Assembly (NCBI RefSeq): GCF_045679555.1
Contig: NC_092094.1
Location: 15,328,612-15,392,611, forward strand
DNA from: Salvelinus alpinus
Lineage: Eukaryota; Chordata; Actinopteri; Salmoniformes; Salmonidae
Direction of reading: 5' to 3'
Length of the DNA stretch: 64,000 nt
The position numbers were made by a program, and so were the translations under genes. Shown one piece after another: positions 1 to 29,400 of this stretch (position 1 is its first letter; each line of letters begins with the position of its first letter). The notes beneath the pieces are model-generated. The model made no database searches. It had not been told where the DNA came from and saw nothing but the letters and a program-made list of their open reading frames with translations.

Positions 1-484
1 GGATCAGCATCGTCTGGTGCTTGTGCTGGTGGCTCTAACAGGAACACAGTGCTGCCAGACACTGCAAGGCAATAGGTAAACCAAAGTCAGACAGTCCAAA
101 TTGATTCAATATGAATGTGGTTGTATCCCATGTAGAGATGGAAGGACATACCTTGAATGAAGCGGGTGGCATCTTGGGAGGAACCTATGCTCGTCTCTTT
201 CCCCCCAGGGATCCCCTCTAAGACGGGCCTGCCTTTATTTAGCTCCAAGGCCATGTCCTCTGCTGGGGTAAGGTCAGCCTTTGGTGACCCACCACCCGTG
301 CCTTGTCTGTGGGTATTCTTTTTCACTGCTAAAACAGTACAGACAATGTGTGAGCAGGCACCTTCTGGGTACAATATATGCTTGTGCTTTGTTAAATATT
401 AGTCAGGGACCATACCATTCTGCAGAATGTTCTTGTATTTGATTTTGACCTGCTGCCATGTCCGTTTTGGCCCGTTCATGTTTA

Positions 485-518
<34 letters not shown>

Positions 519-900
519 TTAATGGAGTCACACTGCAAAAAATTACTTGGTATTTTTGTCTTGTTTTCAGTAAAAATATCAAAAAATGTATCATAGCTTT
601 ATACAGTGTGATGGAGTTACTTTACACAATTTCACTCATATCTGCAGTGCATTTCAATTAAAAATTTAACCGTTTCATAATTACAGTACAACTGCATTTT
701 TGGAGATGTGAATTAAATATTTGAATTGTAATTGTGATGTTCCGGAGTTCCAAATTAAGCAGCAGCAGCTGAAAAGATGAGCTCCTACAAATATTGAAAT
801 TTAAATGTTTTTTTAGAGTAAAGTACATCGAAAAAAAATCAAAAGAAAACTGCAAACTGAATAGGAGACCAAACAAGCAGCAAACAAAGAAGAAAGGCTT
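1..900. other. lgr5 intron 1, non-coding
   Basis: No exon or coding frame is supported here. The only structure is a (CA)n microsatellite at about 488-518. The lgr5 exon 1 (Cys-rich LRRNT) was looked for in 1-3819 on the + strand and not found, so it should lie further left. Confidence 0.5.
488..518. repeat. (CA)n microsatellite
   Basis: About 15 uninterrupted CA units within lgr5 intron 1. Confidence 0.9.
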
Positions 901-904
901 TTGA

Positions 905-1858
905 AAAAGTGGTGAATCGCATCTCTGCATGTCTGGCAGACATATCAGTGTGGATGACGGATCACCACCTCAAGCTGAACCTCGGCAAGACGGAGCTGCT
1001 CTTCCTCCCGGGGAAGGACTGCCCGTTCCATGATCTCGCCATCACGGTTGACAACTCCATTGTGTCCTCCTCCCAGAGTGCTAAGAACCTTGGCGTGATC
1101 CTGGACAACACCCTGTCGTTCTCAACTAACATCAAGGCGGTGACCCGTTCCTGTAGGTTCATGCTCTACAACATTCGCAGAGTACGACCCTGCCTCACGC
1201 AGGAAGCGGCGCAGGTCCTAATCCAGGCACTTGTCATCTCCCGTCTGGATTACTGCAACTCGCTGTTGGCTGGGCTCCCTGCCTGTGCCATTAAACCCCT
1301 ACAACTCATCCAGAACGCCGCAGCCCGTCTGGTGTTCAACTTTCCCAAGTTCTCTCACGTCACCCCGCTCCTCCGCTCTCTCCACTGGCTTCCAGTTGAA
1401 GCTCGCATCCGCTACAAGACCATGGTGCTTGCCTACGGAGCTGTGAGGGGAACGGCACCCCCGTACCTTCAGGCTCTGATCAGGCCCTACACCCAAACAA
1501 GGGCACTGCGTTCATCCACCTCTGGCCTGCTCGCCTCCCTACCTCTGAGGAAGTACAGTTCCCGCTCAGCCCAGTCAAAACTGTTCGCTGCTCTGGCACC
1601 CCAATGGTGGAACAAACTCCCTCACGACGCCAGGTCAGCGGAGTCAATCACCACCTTCCGGAGACACCTGAAACCCCACCTCTTTAAGGAATACCTAGGA
1701 TAGGATAAAGTAATCCTTCTAACCCCCCCCCCCCCTTAAAAGAGTTAGATGCACTATTGTAAAGTGGTTGTTCCACTGGATATCATAAGGTGAATGCACC
1801 AATTTGTAAGTCGCTCTGGATAAGAGCGTCTGCTAAATGACTTAAATGTAAATGTAAA
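905..1858 (+). mobile_element. L2-like LINE, 3' end with reverse-transcriptase C-terminus
   Basis: An open frame from 909 to 1703 (264 codons) encodes the thumb/C-terminal part of a LINE reverse transcriptase: NLGKTELLFLPG, KNLGVILDNTLSF, SRLDYCNSLLAGLP, LHWLPVEARIRYK, ending TTFRRHLKPHLFKEYLG. These blocks are typical of fish L2/Jockey-group elements. A C-run and a 3' tail follow, ending in TAAATG repeats. The RT palm (FADD) and endonuclease are missing, so this is a 5'-truncated insertion. Its tail recurs inverted at 11296-11450. Confidence 0.85.
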
Positions 1859-2278
1859 TGATGTTTCAGCGGAGCGGTGAGTGTGTAATTGTGCACTACT
1901 TACGCATTCAGGCGGTCTGCAATACTTTGCCACGCTTTTTCTCTTTGCTTTATCACTGTGGCGGTGTTGCATTTCTTCTTAATTATATCTTTTACCTCCT
2001 CGTATGCCTCCATGAGGATTTGTGCTTCCGACGGGGAAAAGTACGCGGCTCTAGTTGCCATGGTAAATCAGTTAATCTGTGATCTGTGGCGGGGTCTATT
2101 TGAGTGAGCCGTGAGCGCGCACCTATCCAGGATTGGTTTCACCTGGCTTAATGAATCCGTGTCTGCTCATCCTGGCTTGGTCTTTGTGCAACCAATTAAG
2201 CCTGGACGCACATGTTTTGGCTTCATTGAGCTCAGCTGAGTCATTTATCCCGGATGTCTTAATTCTACTTTTGTGCAA
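1859..2278 (-). mobile_element. PIF/Harbinger transposon terminal fragment
   Basis: On the - strand the end reads GGGCCTGTTGCACAAAAGTA, a typical fish Harbinger terminus. It is followed by a start at 2061 of a Myb/SANT-like (MADF-type) open frame: MATRAAYFSPSEAQILMEAY, continuing with VIKQREKAWQSIADRLNA. The frame ends at a GC|GTAAGT donor at about 1904. That is the first exon of the Harbinger DNA-binding protein; the rest is absent. Confidence 0.7.
1904..2061 (-). pseudogene. Harbinger Myb-like protein, first exon only
   Basis: 158 bases, 52 intact codons plus 2, from an ATG followed by FSPSEAQILMEAYEEVKD and REKAWQSIADRLNA. The trihelix/Myb fold of this family binds transposon ends and helps nuclear import of the transposase. 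No transposase or second exon is visible, so it is a remnant. Confidence 0.65.
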
Positions 2279-2612
2279 CAGGCCCCTGGTTTTCATTCCT
2301 TAATCACACTACATGTATTTATTCCTCTGTTTCCGCGCATGTCTTTGTGTAGAATTGTTTTGTGTTGCGTGTCATGTTTGACGTGCCAGACTGGTGTTCG
2401 TATATTCCGTGTTTTGTCAGGAGGTATGTTTATTTGTTTGAACATAATTATTGTTACTGAGCGTTTTGCACTTTTGCCAATTGGCTGGAGGTTTTGACGC
2501 AGTGGCGTCCGTCTGTTTGTTTCTCCTGCCTCAATAAAGTGTGCGCCTGTTCACAACTCTCTGCTCTCCTGCGCCTGACTTCGCTTCCAGTACGCACACA
2601 CCTGACAATAAA
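2279..2612 (+). mobile_element. LTR-retrotransposon relic (LTR 3' part)
   Basis: GC-mixed block ending CTGACTTCGCTTCC...CACACCTGACA, with AATAAAG before the end, which looks like an LTR R/U5 end. It pairs loosely with the TGTCACG start at 3436. Family not certain. Confidence 0.4.
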
Positions 2613-3394
2613 GTAAATCACAGTTGCAGACAGGCCATTTGTAGTCTAACTTGAAATATTGTATCAACTATTAACTTGGGTCCAGCCTGAAGCTTGCGCT
2701 AGCAAACTTTAAACATGCTATAAAATATTCTGGGCCCTCAGAGTTTCCCGGGCCAGTGAATAAAACATTACATTGAGAAGCTCCACATGTCATTAGTGGT
2801 GGAGCGTTAAGCCAATCAGAAATACTATCAGATCCCCAAATGGGCACATTTATATGCCTACATTTGCGCGCAGGCCAGGTAGGCTATAGGCCTAGTTCTA
2901 TGTGTGCGCATCCTTAATCAAAATTAACAGGAGCCTCCAAACAAAAGACAATGACTAAATTGACAAAATTCGTAAATGGAAAGAATTGGACCAAATCTTG
3001 TTTTTCACAAGTGTTTTTCACATAGATTGTGCACTCTGAAAACAATGTCTTCACTCCAACAATGAGAACAGGAAGACTGGAATAATAATATTTGATGCAT
3101 TAAAATAAATTACTGTAACCAAAGTAACAAACATTGGAGATGACAAATTATAGGAATTAACGGTAGATGTACTACTGGTGATATATGTAATGGGGAATTG
3201 ATATACACTAACAATCAAATGCAAACAATTCACACAATTAAGTTATGAAACAATGAATGTGCACAAATTGGCGGGAGAGAGCACATTCTGGAGAAAGAAG
3301 TACATTGTGCATCTGGGCGCATGGTCAATCTGGCGTCTGCATTGGCTATTGTTTTGTCTGCTCCTTCTTCTGCGCTATAGGTCGCTGGGCTCCT

Positions 3395-3490
3395 GCGCCC
3401 CAGCCGGCTCGACAGGTTCGCCGTCAGGGAGGGGGTACTGTCACGTATGCGCTCTCTCCGGCCTCTAGGTCACCAGGCTGCTGATTATTA
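3395..3490 (+). mobile_element. Ty3/gypsy-like 3' end, pol end plus LTR start
   Basis: A GC-rich patch reads PAPQPARQVRRQGGGTVT in one frame and then TGTCACGTATGCGCTC. The pattern of a Pro/Arg-rich polyprotein end, GGGGGTACTGTCACG and an LTR start is common in fish gypsy elements. Very short and decayed. Confidence 0.4.
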
Positions 3491-3544
3491 CGCACACTGT
3501 ATTAATATTATTACGCACACTGTATCCGAATGCACTGTATCAAA

Positions 3545-3562
3545 TATATATATATATATATA
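3545..3562. repeat. (TA)n microsatellite
   Basis: About nine TA units, followed by T-rich sequence, 260 bases before the first visible lgr5 exon. Confidence 0.85.
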
Positions 3563-3819
3563 TTTTTAAATTACACATTTCAAAAGTGGTGTTGAATTTC
3601 AGATCAAGAATCCTTCATCAATAAGGGTTTTGAGAATGATGTATATGGTGGGGTATCCTAATGTTTTCTGTATGTCTCCCCCCTTCAGTCTTACCATATC
3701 AGTCAGGAAGTATGATGGCTTTTACTATGTGTGAAATGGACAGCTGGAGAGCCCAGTTGTGGCGCTAACACACCCATGTCATGCTAACAAACTGCTACTG
3801 TTTTGTGTTCCTCCATCAG

Positions 3820-21750
<17,931 letters not shown>

Positions 21751-22491
21751 TTGGAAGAGGACGCCTAACTCCTTGCTGGTGCTAGTCCCCCTGCCCACTC
21801 CTATGTGTAGTACACCTCTCTCCAGACTCTAACCCAGGTGGCAAGCAGTGTCACTTCAGCACCACCACACTGTTAACAGGTTGGGGCATGGATAAGTCAT
21901 CATGAGGTATAGATAACATTGAGGTGACCCTCAGATACATACACATGGAAGTGGTCTAACAGTGTTATTTTTAAGCAACTCTCGAAGTACTTGAAATATC
22001 AGTACATACACAGTAACTGTCACCATACTTCGACAATTATATGACCTCTGTGGAATAGTTTGTAAAGAATTATAATTGTTAATATTTTTGTTGCGTCCCT
22101 TTTTTCTAGGGATAAATATATATATTTTAAAGTATTTAGAAAGATTGGACCTCCTAGTTGATCTATGGTTTGTGAATCATCAGTTGGCCTATAGAGGAAA
22201 TGTAATATTGTCAAGTCGTTTACCAAAAATAATATAACGCAAACACTAATGTAAGGACATGTTTGTTGAATGATATTACCAAATGTCACAGTAAGGTCAA
22301 ATAAGTTTTAAATGTTGAGTGTTTGAAATGTGGGACGTATAAAGAAAATTATTTGGATCATGTTTGTTATTTATGGTCTGACTCCTATGTGCTTGATGGA
22401 ACATATTCACATCTGTTTTCACTCTAGTTGAGAAGGTTCCCTCTTTGCCCAAACCCAACCAAATCTTACAAAGCAAATGAAGACAGAACAG

Positions 22492-22497
22492 AATAAA
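22492..22497 (+). terminator. lgr5: lgr5 poly(A) signal AATAAA
   Basis: AATAAA lies about 740 bases after the lgr5 stop, with no closer canonical hexamer noted in 21751-22491. The intervening stretch looks like 3' UTR: AT-rich and without a sustained frame. It faces the end of zfc3h1 on the other strand. Confidence 0.5.
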
Positions 22498-22508
22498 TTA
22501 GAAAATAA

Positions 22509-22514
22509 TTTAAT
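22509..22514 (-). terminator. zfc3h1: candidate zfc3h1 poly(A) signal ATTAAA
   Basis: Read on the - strand this is ATTAAA, the commonest AATAAA variant, about 910 bases past the zfc3h1 stop at 23424. It is within 20 bases of the lgr5 signal on the other strand, so the two 3' UTRs meet or overlap. Other variant hexamers upstream (for example near 22600) could serve instead. Confidence 0.3.
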
Positions 22515-23423
22515 ATAAACACATTCAATTTCAACATACAAAAACAGTTGAAATACTTTCATCCTTGGCTCCTCCTCAAATACTCTTAACCATTATAATA
22601 TATTTTTTACAAAAACAAAATTGCACATGAGAACATTTAAACTAATAAATGTTTGACTATCATCGCCTAGTGATGCGTTTAAAGGATCTTCCCCGCTGGT
22701 CAACTGGCGGAGAGGAGATCACAGCATTCAGCAGTCTGTGGCTGGCAGTCTCAAAAATAAACGTGTCAGTGATGATAGAGGCCAAATAGAAATACTTATG
22801 CAGGCAGCCATTTTGTTGTCACCATGGCTGGCCATTTCATTTTCATGTGGTTACTTTTTTTTTTTTATCACTTAAAACAAATATCGAAATAAACTAGTCA
22901 TTTATCTCTTCCCTTGGAAGACACTGGAAAACAAAAAGTTACACATACTGTAGATAGCAGCAGCGAGCGTTACTATTGGGGAAAACATCCTTTAAAAAAC
23001 ACTCAAGACAGACGTATGTCAACATCCCTGTCAGGATGTCATAGTCTCAACTCCTCCAACCCCGTACATAAAGGTACAAATAAAAGCCAAATTAAAATTG
23101 ACAGTACGAGAAAAAAAATATGTAAATTAAAAACAGAACAGCAAAGATGTCACTTAGTTAGCAGGTCTATACTTACGTACATGATGTTAGGTGATAGAAC
23201 CCTGAGTGCGTGGCCCAGAGTTTGGACAGGGAGGAGGGAGTTCATTCATTGGCTTCAGGGATGACCGAACAACCATCCTGCGTAGGGGCGGACACCTCCC
23301 GACCGCCCAGGGAGAGTGCTACTGCGGGAGGGCTGCTAAGACAGCTAGCAGCAGAGTCTGCCCCTATCTGGCTAAACTAGGCAGTGGTCTGGTCTGATAG
23401 ATTGAATCTAGTTTTTTTGATCC

Positions 23424-26400
23424 TCAGTGCTCCTCTCCCTCCATTTTGCTCGAGCATAAATTTAGGGGCTCACTTAGACTCACTCCCACCTCTTGACACT
23501 TGTCAACAAGTTTCCTCAGTTTATCAGTTTTACCTCCCTCCGCAGCTTCAAACAGCAGGCGCTGGAAAGGGACAGAGAGGAGAGGGAAGGGGAAGGGGGG
23601 TAGTTGAACATGCGTGCATTATCTGCCAGGTGGAACAAAAAAGTAGAAACTTTTTTTTTTTGCTGAGGTGTGTGTGTTAGATAGTAACTGAATGGGGAAT
23701 TACATCTTTCCATAGGGTGGCACACAGTGGAAGGTTTTGCAGGGCTTGCTGATAAAGAAGCCGGACCTACAACAAAGGAAAACACCAAACGGGGGAGCCA
23801 CATGTCAGTTTAGCAGAGGACAAGGACAAAACAGGAGAAAGAGCATGGAATAAGGTCAGTGGTTTTAGTGACTAGTATAGTTTTTACTCTAATACACCAA
23901 ACAACATCCAACCATTCCATTTTGTCACCGTGGTCAGATGTAAGCCTTTTAACTGTCATACATTACATTGTGGCGAACACTGATAATAGCCTGTAGGGAA
24001 GAAATAGATTACAACAAAATGAAGGGAAGATCATGGGACAGCTGGGTCAAGGTAAATATGCAAAGTGAAACACCGACACACAAGAGGTTGTGACAGCAAC
24101 ACAGAATCAACAGACCAACATGCATCATTTACTTTCCATCCAAACCAGCCCCTGCTGATTTACAGTCCTCTCTCCCTCCATGTCAATATTCCTCTCCCTA
24201 AACTATTACCTTCATCCATCCACTCCTTTACCAGTCTATTACTCAACCGTCTCACTGCCCCATCTCACTTCTTTCATTCCCCCCTGCCCACCTACCCCTA
24301 CTAACTCACCTCGGAGCGCTCCTTCAGTTCCCTCTCCACAGCGATCACTCTGCCGAAAAACACACAGCACAAAAGCCTGTCAGCACTTGAATAGCAGGAA
24401 TTGCCTGTGCAGCAGCGATTGAAGTCGGACAGAAGCCACAATATGTATGTGAAAAAGTGCATTTGATAAGTGCAGTAGAAGAACAGTGAGAATCCATCTA
24501 GAAAAAATATTCACCTTGTTGCCATACCAGCAGCACAAGTGCTGTTCAGCGAAGAGGAGAGAGTTGGACTTACATTTTCCAGTTGGCCAGACAGTTTGGA
24601 ACGCTACTGCTCAACATTCTGGCTTGGAATTTCAGATGTTCTATGTTTCCATCCTGCCATTCTTGATGCAGCAACCTATACAACAACAAATCAAACCGTC
24701 TGCACACTACAGGCCCAAGACAAGAAATATTAGACCCAGCCATAACACTATAACATATACCACAAACAGATAACTGCAGACATAACAGTGACTAATAAAC
24801 CCAGCAGGCTACAGTTTAACAATAACAATTCGCCAAAACATCATTCCAACGGGAATAGATTTCAACCTCTATAACCTTCTGTCTATGTCCAAGCAAGCAG
24901 AACTAGTTAGCTACAATTGGCTCCTAGTTTGTCTGCTGTGTCTATCGAGTGCTTTGCGTACCTCAGGGCAAGTTCAGCATTGGTGGGCATGGTGTATCGT
25001 AGTCTCTCCAGGACATGAGGGTGCTGGGTATGAGGCAGACAGCTCAGGTAGTGGGAGACAACCTGAACGAGCACAAGTCCAGAGGTTTGCAAATATGAAC
25101 ACGTTTAAATTAAAGACGCAAACAATGCCACTAACCGACGAAAGTGAAACACTGTCAATTCCTGACAAACATAGGATCTGAGGGGTTAGGTGGATTTCTG
25201 GCAGTGGAAGCTGGTGGGGGACTATAGGACAGGCTCATTGTAATGTCTGGAATGGAATCAACGGAACGGATGTGGTTTCCATATGTTTGATACCATTCAA
25301 TTCTAGTCATTACAATGAGCATATCCTCCTATAGCTCATCCCACCAACCCATAGGCAAACTTTGCAGATCGAAATGAGCAGACATGATTGCTTATTTTAC
25401 ATTTCAGAGAGGCATGTTTGTTCTACCATTATACACTGAGTGTACAAAACAATAGGAACACCTTTCTAATATAGAGTTGCACCACACATTTTACCCTTAA
25501 AACAGTCTCAATTCATCAGGGCATGAACTCTACAAGGTGTCAAGCGTTCTACAGGGATGCTGGCTTATGTTGACTCCAATGCTTCCCACAGTTGTGTCAA
25601 GTTGGCTGGATGTCCTTTTGGGTGGTGGACCATTAATGATACACATGGGGAACGGTTGTGTGAAAAACCCAGCAGCGTTGCAGTTCTTTACACACTCAAA
25701 CCAGTGCGCCTGGCACCTACTACAATACCCCGTGCAAAGGCACTTAAAACTTTTGTCTGGCCCATTCACCCTCTGAATGGCACACATACAATCCATGTCT
25801 CAATTGTCTCAAGGATTACAAATCGTTCTTTAACCTGTCTCCTCCCCTTCACCTACACTGACTGAAATGGATTTAACAGGTTACATCAATAAGAGATCAT
25901 TTACATCATAGCATTCACCTGGTCAGTCTATGTCATGAAAATATTTTTTGTACACTGTGTATATTTCTATCAGAACGTTCACAATGTTATTCCCTGCTGA
26001 ACATGTCCCAGTTACCTACCTTGTTGTGAAATCTGAAGCAGTTCCAGTACTGGGCTGAGCTGAACGGAACCTCAAGCCTAGACGGGACAGTTACTAGACA
26101 ACGCTGAACCAGGTCTGATAACACCCGGAGCTCTCTGCTGTTGGATGGGCTCCCAGCTAGCTTACTGCTGGTAAAGAGGAGATAACTGGAGAGAGAACAG
26201 TTAGACTGTTAGTTGGGTTAGGTCTCTGGGCCCTCCCCCACCTGGATGTGTGGACATGACATTCCTATGGCAGCCCCTCAGAGGATAGCTGCTAACCAAC
26301 CACACTGTGGTCTGATTAGATTGTCATCCTGATTAAAGCTTGTACTACCTCGAGGCCCTTTTATTTTATATGTGCCTGCTATAATTACTATAAGGATCTT

Positions 26401-29400
26401 CCAATCTGGCTTGTTAAGTATGGCTTGACTCTGTTCAGACGTGTCCCGTTCACCCCATGGGATGATAGTACTATCCTTATGGATGACAATGGTGGGTGAG
26501 AGGCTGAATGCAATGGACGCATGCTGAGAACTTGTTGTAAGACAAGACTCACTCTATCCACAGCTTGTGAAGAACATCTAGCTGCATTACGGCTCCGAGG
26601 GCTCTCTCAAATGCATCCATCGCCTCCCCAACGTTACCGTGCACCCACTGCCACAGACTGCAAGACAAGACACCAAAAAATGAAATATTGTCTCACTGTA
26701 AAAAATTATTATGATCAGGAAGCCCAACTGTCGTCGTGTCTTCTTGTATTTCTACATTTTTAATAATCTAATTATAACCTTATTGTAAACTGTTACCGAT
26801 AAATGTTAACGACGGTGCATTGAACTGCCATATAAGAATAAGAGCTGGGCTTCCGTGTAGTGCAGGGTCAGCCGGCATGTCACAATACTTACCAATGGAC
26901 GAGGTTTAGGTAAGGCATCTGGTGGCTAAGCTGCTCTTTAAGTTGTTTTTTGATAACTGGGCCTCTTAGGATGTCCTCTGTTGGAATACCAAGGATGTAC
27001 CTTGAAAAGAAGTGGAGATCACATTAATTCATGGTACATTCAACCGTATACCACTAGAGAAAGAAAGCAACTTCGTTTACAAAAAGTCAGGTTGTTTCTG
27101 ACGTTTTAGGAGTTACAACATTCATTTCTGCTTAAGTTGGAGGAGTAACTGACTAACCGTAGCACATCCACAGGTTGCTGGTCACTTCTCTCCTCGTCAC
27201 AGAAAGACAGGACGAACCCCCGGAACAGAGGAGCGATGCACCTGGACTTCTCCTGTTCAGAGATACATGAGACAGGCTAGCTAGGTCATGCTAGTAACTG
27301 TGTACAAGCAACATGAGACAGGCTAGCTAGGTCATGCTAGTAACTGTGTACAAGCAACATGAGACATTCAAGCAAAAAATGGAAAGGATTCAGCTCTTAA
27401 ATAGTACGGTAAAATTTCTTGTCAATTGAAAAATCTTCTGTGAATCCTGTGGAGAATGTTAGTTGAGATGACAGAATGACAGTTAAATGTAAATTGACTA
27501 TGCCTTGCTTAACTGGCCCTAAGGGGATGGCTACATAAAGTTGTATTAAAAAGGAGCTCCAGACAGCCCACTGACAGGGAGACTGACCTGAGCCATGAGG
27601 AACTTGCAGGTGTGGTAGAAGACCTCTGCGTTGTGTGGACACTGGGACAGTGCCCGTAGCCACACCCCAACACCCTGCTCTCCATCACCCTTCCCCACGT
27701 ACAGGCCTGACAGGGCATCCAACAGGGCACATGAATGCGGGCACAGTGCCAACAGGGACTCACACAGCTCCAGGCCTGCATCGTACCTACAGGGTGCAAG
27801 TCAGTTTTATTATGTTTTAGTTAAGACTAGCAGAAACATTAGTAGAGTTATGACAACCACAAAAACACACACACACACTAACCTTTTACACTCGTTGGAA
27901 TTTGCCTATATGGATAGTGGTAAATTGAAATGTTTCTTACAGAAGAAATATGAGCAATTGAAAGAGAACAGTTTGGAGCATTTGGGAAAATGATTAGACC
28001 AAAAGGTGAGTACACAGTTTGGCTGAAAAGACTGAATCCAAACATAACACTTGATTTTATGTGCATTTTAAAAGCATGCACTTTTTGCCACATTTGTTGA
28101 TAACAAAATCAGAAAATATTCTGGATACATTCATTAACATAAGAATATTCCTGGAAAATGTGGGGTAGGTGAAACATAACACAACAAAAAAATAACAAGG
28201 TTGATGGAGAGAACTAACTGGTGTCTACAAGTGGCCACACACCTCTCCAAAGTGTTCACAGTTCCTAAGCAATTTCAATGCGCTTATGACAAAGAGTCAT
28301 TACACTATAAGGTGCTTTGATGAGCTTGCCTAGCCGTGCCATTGAGGAACTAGAACAAGCCATCACACAATTACTGTCGTTTACGCAATCCAGAAACGCG
28401 CCACTGTAAATCGCAATCTAGGTCAGGTGGGCGTGGTTTCAAAGCCAGTATGATTTATATTTTTTCTCCCCAATTTCATCATATCCAATTGGTAGTTAAT
28501 CTTGTCCCATCGCTGCAACTCCCGTACGGACTCGGGAGAGGCGAAGGTCGAGAGCCATGCGTCCTCCAAAACACAACCCCGCCAAGCCGCACTGCTTCTT
28601 GACACAAAGCACGCTTAACCCAGAAGCCAGCCACACCAATGTGTCAGAGGAAATGCCGTACACCTGGCGACCGTGTCAGCGTCCATGTGCGCAATGGGAG
28701 AAGGACATACCGGCTGGCCAAACCCTCCCCTGCGTCGCCTCATGGGTCTCTCAGTCGCGGCCAGCTGCGACAGCCCAATATCGAACTAGGATCTGTAGCG
28801 ATGCAGCGCTTTAGACCGCCAATATGAGTTTTATAAGTTATAAAATACTATGTTGCAGTGTTAGGCTTTCACAAGGCAATTCAGAGAAACAGATCGCAAT
28901 TCTTGTGCGCAAAGAAATGAGTCCTGAGCTCATTCAGGTGCGTGTGACGTGGCAAATGTTCATCACAATAAACACGCTTATTCTGTTCAAAACGACTCAG
29001 AAGATGACATGGCGTCATAACCTAACTGTACATCAAACATAGTGATCATAAACGTTGACACTGTATATGACATGAGTTTTATGATTTGGAAATGTTAAGT
29101 GCACATTTGGACTCATGGGTGTTTGTCTTGCTTGTATGACATCAAATCAGTATTTATTATAATCCTCAACGTCTTATCTTTCAAAATACATGAAGTCCTC
29201 TTTTACAGCATTACCCTCACTCAGACAAGAAAAACATTTTCTAAATTTGCCCAATTAGTCGGAGGGATGGGGGAAACTTCTTGTCGAGTACGGTGCTCAA
29301 GTTCAGAACGGTGAAGCACAGAGACTGAGCTCTGATATCATTTGTAGCATGTTACTGTACAGCCACTACGTTCCAATTTAGCCGCTTGTTAGTGCCCAGA

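Noticed and set aside
1-3819. lgr5 exon 1 (signal peptide and LRRNT)
   Set aside because: No Met-initiated hydrophobic segment followed by a CPxxCxC cluster with a phase-matched donor was found.
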